A DNA stretch of 64,000 nucleotides. It comes from Chlorobium sp. GTDB taxonomy: Bacteria; Bacteroidota; Chlorobiia; Chlorobiales; Chlorobiaceae. The translations under genes were made by a program, and so were the position numbers. Each line of letters starts with the position of its first letter. The stretch's first letter is position 1. Under the pieces are notes generated by a model that was given only the letters and a program-made list of their open reading frames with translations, searched no databases and was not told the DNA's origin. Shown here one piece after another: positions 50,901 through 59,750 of the stretch. The stretch spans positions 62,001 to 126,000 of the forward strand of contig NZ_JAIOZR010000002.1 in the NCBI RefSeq assembly GCF_021740465.1, read 5' to 3'.

Positions 50901-53777
50901 AGCGCAGTTGAAAGAAGAGACCGTGTGCGTGGCAAGGTTCGCACAGAAATTATGAATGTGTTATTCAGCCGCCTCTACTTTGGCTTTGAGTCGGCTGGGC
51001 TTGGGTACGCATGCCTCGATTTACCTGATGAGGTATGGAATGAACATGCAGAACGCACCGGACTGCCGCTGGATACTTTCCGTGAGCTGTGCCATGGATG
51101 TGTGCGAATCATGGGCGACCTCTACCGGTACCATCAAGAACGGCAACCCGCACCAGACTGGCTTGACGATTGGATGAATTGGGCTCCCCCAGCACGAGCA
51201 AAGCTCCGCAATTACATCCGGGCCTGTGCGGAACTGCACGGTGCGGACGCATCAACGCTTCTCGATGGCGCGTGGCATGCGATTTGCCAAGCAGGTGGAC
51301 ATGAAAGTGCGAAATTGCAAGCACATCGTCTTCTTGTGAGGCTCGGGCTTCAAGACGATCCAATCTGGGTCTGTCCGTCTTGTCAGCGTGTCCACATGCA
51401 CCGCGCAGCCGGGATCTGCACGGGTTGCTTCCGGGAGATAAACAGCGAACCGGATACACAGTGCCATGAACTTTACAGCAGAAACTACTACGCAAACGAG
51501 GCTGTTGAGCGTCGTGTTCCCCTGCGACTCCATTGCGAAGAATTGACGGCTCAGACTGACGATCAACCAGGCCGTCAGCGATGCTTCAGAGATGTTGTGG
51601 TGCAAGCTGAAGCAGATCGAACTCGCCCGCCAATCCCTCTCGTTGATTCGATTGACCTGCTTAGTGTTACGACCACCATGGAAGTAGGTGTGGACATCGG
51701 TAATCTGCAGGCCGTTGTGCTTGCTAACATGCCGCCCATGCGATTTAACTACCAACAGCGAGTGGGCCGAGCGGGCAGGCGAGGTCAAGCGTTTGCCGCG
51801 GTGCTGACTCTGTGTCGGGGCCGGAGTCATGACGAATTCTATTACAGCCGACCCCGCCGGATCACGGGCGATTTGCCGCCTGTTCCTTTTCTGTCTATGA
51901 GACGAGAAGAGATCGCCAAGCGCCTTGTGGCGAAGGCCTGTTTGTCAGAGGTATTCCGCGCTACGGGCGTTCGGTGGTGGGACAGTCCAACGCCACCGGA
52001 TAGTCATGGCGAGTTCGGTACTGTCGCTGATTGGATCCGAACGCCAGACAGGCGACAGGCTGTTGAGGAATGGCTCACAGCTTCGCCGGCAGTACCCCAA
52101 ATCATCGATTCCATTTTGGCAGGCACAGAAGGTATCTCGACTGATGAAATGGTGAGGTACGCCCGGGAAAGCCTTTTTACACAGGTACAGGAATGTGCGA
52201 ACAGCATAGAGCTTGCCGGTGAAGGGCTGGCTGAAAGGCTTGCGGAAGGCGCGGTTCTGCCCATGTATGGGATGCCATCCCGTGTCAGGTTGCTATATCA
52301 CGGATTTCATCGGCGAGAAGCCATGACTATTGACCGTGATCTTGATCTTGCCATTACGGAGTTTGCGCCGGGCTCTCAGAAAACAAAGGATAAACGGGTT
52401 TATACTGCTATTGGTTTTACATCTCCGATTCTTCCCGATCCAACTTGGCACCCTGTATCCGCTAATCCATTTCCTCGGCGCATGTGGATGGCACGATGTG
52501 ACCTCTGTCATTTCGTGGACACATACAATGCCGAACCTGATATGGCAGGATGTCCCGATTGTGGAAATAGCCGTGAAGGTGATAACGCATTTCGTGTGTT
52601 CGAAATTGTGGTTCCAGCAGCTTTCAGAACGTCATTTAGCCATGGAGTGGACGCAAAAGCAGATGACGAATTTCTGCCGCGAGGAACAAGCACCGTGGCA
52701 GGAAAAACCGATGTTTCTCCAGTGTTCATTTCTGGCACAAATTCCGATCTCGTGCCAACGACTGGCGGCTACATATACAGGATCAATGATCGTGCTGGTA
52801 GACTTTTTACCGGTGGGCTTGGGTCCGCTCGATGGAGCCGGGGAGGAGTCACGCTCTCGCACCAATGGATCGACAAGCGATATCAGAACGTCCGAGGCGA
52901 CAACAACGTTCTCTTTACACAAGAGACCACGCAGACTGACACGTTTGCGTTGGCTGCCCCAAAAGTCACAGATGTACTTAGGATTCGTCCCCATTCAGTG
53001 CCTCCATCATTCTGTCTTAATCTTATTCCCCGTAACCGAAATGATTTGGGGCAAGCTGCCGCCGTGAAGGCCGCCTATTACTCAGCCGCATTTATTCTGC
53101 GCTCGGTTGTTTCAGAAAAACTCGATATTGATCCGGAGGAAATTGACATCAGCACCGTGCGAGCCATCGAACTTGATGATGGAACAAATGCAGGCGAAAT
53201 AATTATAAATGATCACCTTGAGAATGGCGCTGGTTTCACTGCTTGGCTGTCGCAAGAAGACAACTGGCGACAGGTACTTGACATAATCACTGGCTCTGAA
53301 CATGCTGAAGACTCGTTTATCGAGAAACTGCTATCTGACAGTCATGCAAGCGGGTGCGATAGCGCTTGCTATGACTGCCTTAAGGTTTATCGAAACATGA
53401 GTTACCACAGCCTCCTCGATTGGAGGATAGGAATGTCGCTTCTTCGCATACTCGCAGACCCAACATACGTTTGTGGCTTAGACGGCGATTTCTCTTTTCC
53501 TGAACTTATTACTTGGCTGGAGTTTTCCGGCTCACTACGTACTACATTCTGTCAATCGTTCCAGTCGTGTATCCCTGCTGAATTTGGCCCCCTCCATGGT
53601 TGGGACATTGCTGGCCAAAGCGTTATTCTGATTCATCCTCTATGGAACACCAGACATCCGGATGGAATACTTGCTGAAGCAATTGCATCACTTGGGACAG
53701 ACGCCTCGGTTTGCGTCGTCGACACATTTAATCTTCACCGCCGAATGAGTTGGGTGTACCAAAGCTTGGGTATATAA
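47928..53777 (+). CDS. DEAD/DEAH-box helicase with C-terminal DUF1998 domain (DruE/DrmAB-like)
   Basis: A 1949-residue protein. Walker [15 protein letters not shown] (about 113-126) is followed by [17 protein letters not shown], the DEAH-type box DELH (D361) and ILASSASL. The second lobe carries [17 protein letters not shown] and [12 protein letters not shown] (about 1277). At least four cysteine clusters ([42 protein letters not shown] ... GCPDCG) suggest zinc-binding inserts. The C-terminus (about 1700-1900) is DUF1998 with [15 protein letters not shown] and HSLLDWRIG. Such proteins drive Druantia (DruE) and, split in two, DISARM (DrmA/DrmB). ATG 47928 has AAGGA upstream; the stop overlaps the next ATG by one base. 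Confidence 0.92.
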   Translation: MNDPIGAFEKIRDNFILYLKTAFGTQFPGLEQEREELLRRPTILSQEPWIEPLPRYTTDRPLAALSEEDLPSMSPEAVARFKDLSLSGLVGNYPLYTHQVAMLQRAVTGQNAVVTAGTGSGKTESFLLPLFASLAAESLKWEKPGVQHLHVNDWWSNEDWQASCKNGRRMARSYRVPQREHETRPAAVRALIMYPMNALVEDQLTRLRRALDSDAVREWCAKHMNGNRFYFGRYTGNTPVPGHEQNQRGNPDRGRIEKLARELTDLDRGAIAAGEHAALRAVEASTDEEREAARDSIYFFPRLDGAEMRSRWDMQQSPPDILITNYSMLSIMLMREADSPIFEQTREWLEQPGNVFHLIIDELHLYRGTSGTEVAYLLRLLLRKLGLSPTDHRLRILASSASLDPSNADSLSFLSDFFGCNWSPAQILAGSEQPIPENGKSTLCAVAFANFADSIRDGNNDRVAESCSLLAASLDPAVTDDDPQIRLCSALQSVQETLTTTMLHACKDGNRTRAISISDFATRVFPDADNNEVAMQAVRGLLVARGIAASQHAAPKLPSFRFHWFFRNIEGLWACVQPGCQCNGAHADGLRPAGKLFSQNRIFCENPDTPHRVLELLYCEQCGTIFFGGNRLRNRDGRGIEILSTDPDIEGLPDKQEARFVDRKTYGDFAIFWPRGRRELNHDARTWSQPHVVLDGSEQARWAMKHLDAISGRVTDAPSGQLAPEGTAIPGYLYVIPPIDGADDEQNFSALPSCCPNCGANYSRRMYRTSPVRGFRTGFSRVSQLLSKELFYSLPEGDTRKLVVFSDSREDAASISNGIERTHYLDLVREAMYDELHRIAVSEGLLLADLEAHGEAQCAEALSCAEENPEIAERFLREIEIARTEIPDGLAIILRDNLEKERQRATNVLEAVRRQASTRMVPLRLLYESNTDDSSGNHSLLLIKRLKQLGINPAGNDVMYQMFNFEGEDHDWTEFFDYTNSEECWRDGLPESAVERRDRVRGKVRTEIMNVLFSRLYFGFESAGLGYACLDLPDEVWNEHAERTGLPLDTFRELCHGCVRIMGDLYRYHQERQPAPDWLDDWMNWAPPARAKLRNYIRACAELHGADASTLLDGAWHAICQAGGHESAKLQAHRLLVRLGLQDDPIWVCPSCQRVHMHRAAGICTGCFREINSEPDTQCHELYSRNYYANEAVERRVPLRLHCEELTAQTDDQPGRQRCFRDVVVQAEADRTRPPIPLVDSIDLLSVTTTMEVGVDIGNLQAVVLANMPPMRFNYQQRVGRAGRRGQAFAAVLTLCRGRSHDEFYYSRPRRITGDLPPVPFLSMRREEIAKRLVAKACLSEVFRATGVRWWDSPTPPDSHGEFGTVADWIRTPDRRQAVEEWLTASPAVPQIIDSILAGTEGISTDEMVRYARESLFTQVQECANSIELAGEGLAERLAEGAVLPMYGMPSRVRLLYHGFHRREAMTIDRDLDLAITEFAPGSQKTKDKRVYTAIGFTSPILPDPTWHPVSANPFPRRMWMARCDLCHFVDTYNAEPDMAGCPDCGNSREGDNAFRVFEIVVPAAFRTSFSHGVDAKADDEFLPRGTSTVAGKTDVSPVFISGTNSDLVPTTGGYIYRINDRAGRLFTGGLGSARWSRGGVTLSHQWIDKRYQNVRGDNNVLFTQETTQTDTFALAAPKVTDVLRIRPHSVPPSFCLNLIPRNRNDLGQAAAVKAAYYSAAFILRSVVSEKLDIDPEEIDISTVRAIELDDGTNAGEIIINDHLENGAGFTAWLSQEDNWRQVLDIITGSEHAEDSFIEKLLSDSHASGCDSACYDCLKVYRNMSYHSLLDWRIGMSLLRILADPTYVCGLDGDFSFPELITWLEFSGSLRTTFCQSFQSCIPAEFGPLHGWDIAGQSVILIHPLWNTRHPDGILAEAIASLGTDASVCVVDTFNLHRRMSWVYQSLGI

Positions 53778-54940
53778 TGGCAAGATCTTGCACAAATCTA
53801 CTATTTGGGCAGTTGACCATTAAGAGGTTTCGGCGAATATCGCCGTCGCGCTATACGGCAATGCAAGAGTGCTTGTTGCGAGAAGTATGGGCTGCATCCG
53901 GCAACGACTTTCTTCTCCCACCATCCCCACGCGCAGAACTTGGTAATATCGCTCATCGGATTCTTGAGGCTGCAGGTCGAGGTGAGCTGAAAGGAACCGG
54001 CAGTGAAGAAGTCAATGAGAGATGGGAGTCTCTTGTCTCAGAGGCAGAGGCGCGTATGGCGCTTTCCCCGCTAAGGAGACAGCAGACACCCTTGAGCCAG
54101 AGCATTCCGGATTTCCATGTTCTTAGACTACGGACGTGCAATAAAGCTGTAGAGATAGCCCGCGACGGACACCGGTGTTCTGGTAAGCTCCCAAAGCTAT
54201 CCCGCCGTGCAACAGGTTTTGAACTTTGGGTAGAATCAGATGATGGGGCGCTCGGTGGTTTCATTGATCGCGCAAGCGAGACGACAGAGGGTGTGGTGCT
54301 CAGTGACTACAAGAGCGGAGCCGTTTTGGAGATGGGGCCAGAAAAGTACTCCCGTGAACTCAAGCATGTATACAGAATTCAAATGCAACTCTATGCGGCC
54401 CTCTACAGACAAATAACGGAGACTTTGCCTGTCAGATTGGAGGTAATTCCTCTTCAAGGTGAGCCTATAGAAGTAGTCTTTGAGCCAGAGCACGCCGAAC
54501 GCCTTCTTCTCGAGGCAAAGAAGTTTCTGCAGGTGGCGAACAACCGTATTGACGCTGTGCAGGACGGAACCATGGACACTACCGTTCTCGCGGTAGCCAT
54601 ACCCGAGTATTGCAGGCTATGCCTGTTCAGACCCGCATGTAGCGCGTATTGGGATGCCCGTCAAAGGGAAATTGACGCAAGGTGGCCAGCTGATGTACGT
54701 GGCATCCTGGAGAAGTCTATTCTATTGCGGAATGGGAAGATCTGTCTTCGGATTAGGCAGACGGATTCGCCATCGCTATCATCCATTGTTGTCCGTGGCG
54801 TGACAGATTCCGTCGATAGGCATCCGTTACTTACCAGTATGCCGATAGGGTCGGGTGTTGCGGTGTATGGTCTTCAGCGTGATTATCGTTCCTGTGACTA
54901 CATTGAGACTCAAAACACCGTAATCTATAGAACCGACTGA
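53777..54940 (+). CDS. RecB/Cas4-like PD-(D/E)XK nuclease of the defence operon
   Basis: A 387-residue nuclease. Visible catalytic elements are GNIAHRIL (H60), GGFIDRA (D164), LSDYKSG (D177, K179) and QMQLYAALY (residues 202-209), the order of RecB-family nucleases. A late cysteine cluster, YCRLCLFRPAC, with a cysteine near the N-terminus (C5 or C32), is the pattern of an iron-sulfur cluster in Cas4 and AddB. ATG 53777 overlaps the helicase stop (TAATG), so the two are coupled. It probably cuts or resects DNA presented by the helicase. Confidence 0.88.
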   Translation: MARSCTNLLFGQLTIKRFRRISPSRYTAMQECLLREVWAASGNDFLLPPSPRAELGNIAHRILEAAGRGELKGTGSEEVNERWESLVSEAEARMALSPLRRQQTPLSQSIPDFHVLRLRTCNKAVEIARDGHRCSGKLPKLSRRATGFELWVESDDGALGGFIDRASETTEGVVLSDYKSGAVLEMGPEKYSRELKHVYRIQMQLYAALYRQITETLPVRLEVIPLQGEPIEVVFEPEHAERLLLEAKKFLQVANNRIDAVQDGTMDTTVLAVAIPEYCRLCLFRPACSAYWDARQREIDARWPADVRGILEKSILLRNGKICLRIRQTDSPSLSSIVVRGVTDSVDRHPLLTSMPIGSGVAVYGLQRDYRSCDYIETQNTVIYRTD

Positions 54941-54946
54941 GGATTT

Positions 54947-55999
54947 ATGAAGGAAGAAATCCAGAATACTATCAAGAAGAATTCGATAAAGTCGAAAACG
55001 GTCATTAGCTTCTTTTCCGGCTGCGGTGGCTTCGATCTTGGTTTCTCGTCTGCTGGGTTCTCTGTAGAGTTAGCCCTTGACGTAGATCCAGTTGCGGTGA
55101 AAAGCTATAACCACAATCGAGGACAGATGGTTTGTCATGTGGCGGACCTTGCGCACACAGATCCCGCTACTATCCTGGAACTGTACCAGCATGAATGTGG
55201 CTCAGTTAAGCCCCTAGGCGTGATCGGTGGTGCACCATGCCAGACCTTCTCTAATGGGAACGTGCATTTCAACGGAGATGACGTAAGGCACACTTTGCCG
55301 CGTCGCTATGCATACTTACTTCGCGCTCTCAATGAGGAATATGACCTCGACTTTTTCGTTTTCGAAAATGTAAAAGGCATCACGTCGAAAAAGCACCAAC
55401 AGGAATTCACCACAATCAAGCGCATGTTCTCGTGTGCGGGCTTCAAGCTCTTCGAGGGGGTACTCGATGCTGTAAACTTTGGAGTTGCCCAACACCGATG
55501 TCGCGTGTTTCTCGTTGGGTTCAACAAAGTCAAGTATCCCAATATCCAGTTTGCTTTTCCAGAAGCGGAGATGACAGTACCTCTTACCGTTGCAAGCAAA
55601 ATAAAGGATTTGCCTACACCGCTTTTTTTTAAACAGGGGATGACGAGGGAGGATATCTCATTCCATCCGAACCACTGGACCATGTACCCGCGCTCCAGAA
55701 AATTTACCGATGGATTTCTAAAAAAAAACGGTTATAAGCAAGGCCGATCATTTCGTGTGCTACAATGGGACAAGCCCAGTTCGACGGTTGCCTACGGAAA
55801 CCGAGAAATTCACGTACACCCGAACGCAGATAGACGATTGAGTGTATATGAAGCGATGTTACTTCAAGGCTTTCCTGAGGATTATGAGTTGCTGGGTACG
55901 CTCAGCGATCAAATCCGTCAGGTCTCGGACGCGATTCCGCCTCAACTCGGTGCTGCCTTGGGTAAAGCTATTCGTGAGGCATTATGTGATCATATTTAG
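54947..55999 (+). CDS. DNA (cytosine-5)-methyltransferase
   Basis: A 350-residue C5 methyltransferase with all main motifs: motif I SFFSGCGGFDLGFSSAGF, motif IV GGAPCQTFSNGN with the catalytic cysteine C98, motif VI FVFENVKGI (E140), motif VIII AQHRCRVFLVGF, and motifs IX/X around RRLSVYEAMLLQGFPEDYEL and IPPQLGAALGKAI. The target recognition domain lies between VIII and IX and is short. It starts 6 bp after the nuclease gene, as the last gene of the operon. In Druantia type II (DruM) and DISARM class 2 (DrmMII) such an enzyme marks host DNA as self. Confidence 0.95.
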   Translation: MKEEIQNTIKKNSIKSKTVISFFSGCGGFDLGFSSAGFSVELALDVDPVAVKSYNHNRGQMVCHVADLAHTDPATILELYQHECGSVKPLGVIGGAPCQTFSNGNVHFNGDDVRHTLPRRYAYLLRALNEEYDLDFFVFENVKGITSKKHQQEFTTIKRMFSCAGFKLFEGVLDAVNFGVAQHRCRVFLVGFNKVKYPNIQFAFPEAEMTVPLTVASKIKDLPTPLFFKQGMTREDISFHPNHWTMYPRSRKFTDGFLKKNGYKQGRSFRVLQWDKPSSTVAYGNREIHVHPNADRRLSVYEAMLLQGFPEDYELLGTLSDQIRQVSDAIPPQLGAALGKAIREALCDHI

Positions 56000-56211
56000 A
56001 AGAAATAATCTACTTCTTGCGGTAATTCTCATGAGCTTTAGCTGTTTTGAGAAGCTGTTCCCACGATGGGAACGAGTAGGTTCTTCTTCCTTATTCTGGC
56101 GTTTGAAGGGCGTTTTCCCATTTAACAGACCACTTTTTTTGGGAAGGTGTCATAACTCGATTCTATTGTTGTTTTTTTTCGTCTGGTAGGTGCGTTCTGA
56201 AGTCGTTTGTT

Positions 56212-56985
56212 TCAATTTTTGAACCTCTCCTGATTATGATATCGCAAGAATTCAGCATCGGGCATGAAGCGCCAAGGAGCATGAATATCTTGTCTATCGT
56301 ATCGCAGGAAGTAATCTCTGACCGCAGGGTTTTTCTTCTGTTGTTTGAGCAAAGGGGAAATCTTCACTTTGTACTCGGGAGTGATGGTCAATAGGCCGGA
56401 TTCGAAGGCTTTGTCGTGAAGGGCGTTCATGGCCAAGCCGTTTCTCGGGTTGAGCCGATTTTTCTCGTCTATGCTCCATGGTTTGATGTGACCGGCCACA
56501 AGCAGTTCGTTGTTCTGGAGCCCGGTAATGCAACAGGTATTGTTGTACGAAGCAAGAATCATAGTTCTGAAGAACGCTTGATTCACCCGTGTTTTCACCA
56601 TCCGTTCTCTCGTTCGCCCTTCCTTGGGAAGTTCATCTTCATCGATCTGGTTGAGTTTCTCGACGGTCGAGTGTTCAATCGACGCTCAGAGTTTTTCGCT
56701 TTCGAATGGAAGTCGGTCCCAATCCTGATAAAATTCGTTCCAGATCTCCCTGTCGAGCTTGCTGGCGTTTGAAGCTCCCTTGATGCCGCGAGCCTGCAGG
56801 CTCGGGTCGAGGCTTGCGAAGTTGACGAGCTTGTATGCAATCGAACCGGGAGTCCGTCCGATCAGTGACGCAAGCATGACTACCTCGGGATTTTTCGCAT
56901 GCAGGCGGCCGAACGGCAACTTGCAATAAAGGTTGATCGCAAGGATCAATTCGTCACGCGTCCACAGTTTCTGGCCTGCTTTCAT
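56212..56985 (-). pseudogene. HNH endonuclease gene interrupted by an in-frame stop
   Basis: The N-terminal part (56686-56985: AGQKLWTRDELILAINLYCKL, then GRTPGSIAYKLVNFASLDPSL) and the C-terminal part (56212-56601: NTCCITGLQNNELLVAGHIKPW, NPRNGLAMNALHDKAFE, an HNH motif) are in the same frame, separated by one TGA at 56686-56688 after FESEKL. The frame between is open and protein-like (EHSTVEKLNQIDEDELP). This is a nonsense mutation, not a frameshift, in a gene for an HNH protein usually about 250-300 residues long. The C-terminal piece could still be expressed alone from ATG 56601. Confidence 0.8.
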
Positions 56986-57092
56986 TGTTTGATGCCTCTC
57001 GTAAGCTCAATTGAAGTTATTTCTTCGATATTATTTCCGCATTTCGCGGCAGGAATTCCCGATAGTTATACTTGCACTGGACCATGATCGTT

Positions 57093-57335
57093 TCATGTCA
57101 GACGCGCTTGAATACGTGAAAGATGATCCAGCGGGTCGAAGGCCTTCCAGCCCTTATCCGCACTTGTTTGTACTACCGTCAGAAACTCGCCTATTGTTCG
57201 GGCTGGGTTTGCCGAATGCTCGTTTTCGATCTCTTCGATGGTCAGCTGTTCTGGATTGCTGAACTCGAGTGAGCCCTGGCGATTGAAATTGCTCCCATCG
57301 CGGTAAAGGTAGTTGAACCTGACGAGTTTGAGCAT
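57093..57335 (-). CDS. Small hypothetical protein, possibly internally deleted
   Basis: An 80-residue frame 107 bp upstream of the HNH gene and on the same strand. It begins MLKLVRFNYLYRDGSNFNRQ, and VFSNPEQLTIEEIE-like sequence follows; the second half (FLTVVQTSADKGWKAFDPLDHL) matches the end of a small family that I recall at about 130 residues, so the middle is probably lost. No function is known. Confidence 0.45.
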   Translation of the reverse strand: MLKLVRFNYLYRDGSNFNRQGSLEFSNPEQLTIEEIENEHSANPARTIGEFLTVVQTSADKGWKAFDPLDHLSRIQARLT

Positions 57336-57506
57336 GGAGTGACGGGTCGATTAATGGGTTGATGCCGGTATTACTGAAGTATAGCGATTGGCGGGGGGCT
57401 CGGCAAGTAGGTTGATTCCCATCGGGGCGACGAAATATGTATAGTATACTGACCTTATTCGGCGTTTATAAGCTGAAATCCGGGTTTCCGGGGGTTGATT
57501 TTCGGG

Positions 57507-57553
57507 ATAAAAAGCAAAACCCCGCCGGCTTCATGCGCGAAGCCGGCGGGGTT
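57507..57553 (-). terminator. Terminator of the secreted two-repeat protein gene
   Basis: A perfect 15-bp stem AACCCCGCCGGCTTC/GAAGCCGGCGGGGTT (57518-57553) with a 6-nt loop; on the minus strand it continues TTTTGCTTTTT. It lies just after the stop at 57576. Confidence 0.9.
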
Positions 57554-57575
57554 ACTGTTTCTGCTGTCGAAACGG

Positions 57576-58517
57576 TTACTTCCTCAGGTACTGGAAGCTC
57601 GGGTTCGGGCGGCCGACGTAGCAGCTGCGGGTGAAACCGTATTTTTTGATGATGGCGAAAGCCGCTCTGGCCTCGGCTTCCTTGCCGCCGAAATCGAAAA
57701 CCCAGTGGCTGCCATCCGCGATTTTCCAGCGTCCGCCGATGTTCCGGACTTCGATGGTGTTCGGGTTGAAGGCTACGCAGTCCTCGCCGGGCATGTTGCC
57801 CTGCGGCGCGTTGCCGTCAACCAGCAGGTACTGGAAGCTCGGATCGGGACGACCGACGAAACAGGAGCGGTTCATACGGTAATACTTTATGATCTTCAGT
57901 GCCTGCAGGGCCTCAGCCTTGTTTGAGCCGAAGTTGAACATCAGATGGCCGCCGTCGGCGAGCGTCCAGCGTCCGTCGATATTTTTCAGGGTGGTGCTGG
58001 CTGGATTGAACGGGATGCAGTCTTCAACGACCGCGGGCAGGGGCTGTATGGGCCCTATTGGTCCGATCGGGCCGATGGGACCTGGAAGAAACTGCCTGTT
58101 GAATGTGTAGGTTGAGCTGTAGTTCGAGCGTCCGCTGCCGTCGGTAAAGCGGGTGTAGGTCTCGGCTCGAAGAGTGCTTCTGCTGAGCGGCCTGACGATA
58201 ACCAGCGTCTGGCTGAATCCGGTGCTGAAGATTGCCGAAACGGCTTGGGCGTTCTGCTCGATATCAGAGGAAACGCCGCGGGCGTAAGGATATGCACTGA
58301 CTTCTCCCCAGTCGCAATCCTGCGGGTGGCATTTTCCCCATGCATGTATTTTAAGCGCGTTGCCGCTGCCGGAGATGGCCAGCCTGGTGATGCCAGCAGT
58401 GTTCGGGTCGGCGTTTTTCCACGTACCGGTAAACTGGCTGACGGCCGCGAAGCTCAATGAGTGACAGATCAGAATCGCAAATATGAGCGCTGTCGGGATG
58501 GCGATGATTTTTTTCAT
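57576..58517 (-). CDS. Secreted protein with collagen-like GPI linker and two cysteine-containing repeats
   Basis: A 313-residue exported protein. The signal peptide ends near LSFAA. The N-terminal domain (about 25-145) has FTGTWKNADPNTAGITRLAISG and WGKCHPQDCDWGEV. A linker of repeated GPI triplets (GPIGPIGPIGPI, about 147-158) leads to two related repeats of about 65 residues, each starting EDC-x-FNP and containing GRW-x2-ADG-x-H-x2-F-x-FG, AEA-x2-A-x2-II, and RSC-x-VGRP-x-PSFQYL. The repeats probably bind a surface ligand, but their role is unknown. Promoter and start lie before 58517. Collagen-like triplets are unusual in this kind of bacterium. Confidence 0.85.
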   Translation of the reverse strand: MKKIIAIPTALIFAILICHSLSFAAVSQFTGTWKNADPNTAGITRLAISGSGNALKIHAWGKCHPQDCDWGEVSAYPYARGVSSDIEQNAQAVSAIFSTGFSQTLVIVRPLSRSTLRAETYTRFTDGSGRSNYSSTYTFNRQFLPGPIGPIGPIGPIQPLPAVVEDCIPFNPASTTLKNIDGRWTLADGGHLMFNFGSNKAEALQALKIIKYYRMNRSCFVGRPDPSFQYLLVDGNAPQGNMPGEDCVAFNPNTIEVRNIGGRWKIADGSHWVFDFGGKEAEARAAFAIIKKYGFTRSCYVGRPNPSFQYLRK

Positions 58518-58689
58518 TCCTGTTCCTGTTTAGGGGTGATAGGAGTATTGTGGAACTACGGGAAAAAGTTAGTCATTCATCCGTTTAAAAACAATGCTGC
58601 GGGTCTGCCTGCATAGGATGCTTTTTGGCAGTATTCCACTGTTTGTTACTGATGCTTGTGCAATATTGCAGCTGAACATTCATAACTGC

Positions 58690-59660
58690 ACAAAACACGA
58701 TCTACCGTCATCTTGCGGCAACCATCCATGCCTTCGCCGGGGACTTCCCCGGTTGTGACCATTTCCGGGCCGAGACAGTCAGGAAAGACCACGCTCTGCA
58801 GAGCGGTATTTCCGGAAAAGGCTTGCCGCCACCCGGACTGTCCGGATTTTCAGGGACTTTGCCATCAATGATTCTCCGGGTTATCTTGCCCGGTTTTCCG
58901 ATAGAGCTGTTCTCCGATGCTATCCATGGCGTTCCCGATCTGCTCTCGTGGATTCAGGCCGGAGTCGATGAAAACAGGCGGGCCGGAGAATTTATTCTGA
59001 CCGTCAGCCATCATGAATTGTGCCATCGAATCTGCATGTAGTCGCTTGCCGGGCGATTATTTTGCTGCCTGTGTCGAGCGCGACCTGCGCGAACCGGTGC
59101 ATTAGCGGTATGTGCTTGAATTCGAGCGTTTTGTCCGGATGGTTGTGTGCCGGAAGCGGTCAGTTGCTCAATCTCCATTGCCTGGCTTCAGACGCACGTG
59201 TTTCGTGTCATACCGCAAAAGCATGGCAGGCCCTGCCTGAAGCGTCGTTTGTTGTTTTTTTTGCTGTCATGGTTTGCCAACATCGGTAAAAGACTTGTCA
59301 AATCGCCGAAATTGTATTTTTATGATGTGGGTCTGGCTACATGTCTGGCGGGCATTACAAAGGAGTCTCACCTTGCTGCGTAGCCCTTGAGGGTTTCGGG
59401 GTTTGAAAATCTTGTTGTTCCTGAAATGCCTGAAACCCCTGTCAATGCAGGATCGGTCGCAAACCTGCACCTTTACTGCGACAGCTGCGGTCGGGAAATA
59501 AATTTTCCGGATCAAGTCCACGCCGACGATTCATTCGGAGCTGTTCGGTTCGCTGAAAAAAAAACGCATTGGCATTCGGTAAACGTGTGGCCTCGAGGTA
59601 TCTGGTTTATGGAGGCAGGAAGCCTGAAAAAAGGAGCGATGTCGAGCCGGCAAGTTACCT
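58690..59660 (+). pseudogene. Decayed ATPase of the AAA_14/DUF4143 family
   Basis: Pieces of one protein lie in order but in different frames: N-terminus IYRHLAATIHAFAGDFP, then after a frameshift VVTISGPRQSGKTTLCRAVFPEK (Walker A), then in another frame HGVPDLLSWIQAGVDENRRAGEFILT, then NIGKRLVKSPKLYFYDVGLATCLAG, then GFENLVVPEMPETP and LHLYCDSCGREINF. This is the order of the common DUF4143 ATPase (AAA_14 plus nuclease-like C-terminus). Several frameshifts and stops show it is dead. Its end fades before the MFS gene. Confidence 0.75.
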
Positions 59661-59750
59661 TCAAACAGTTGAGCCTACTTTTCCGCGGCCGCAGTTTTGA
59701 CCCCGGAAAGAAAATAAAGGAGAAGGAAGGGTATTATCCCGACACGTTTG

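Noticed and set aside
56686-56688. Selenocysteine readthrough of the TGA in the HNH gene
   Set aside because: No SECIS-like hairpin is apparent after the codon and HNH proteins are not selenoproteins; nonsense mutation is simpler.
57437-57634. Plus-strand frame over the terminator at 57.5 kb
   Set aside because: It covers a terminator and the antisense of the secreted-protein gene; a shadow.
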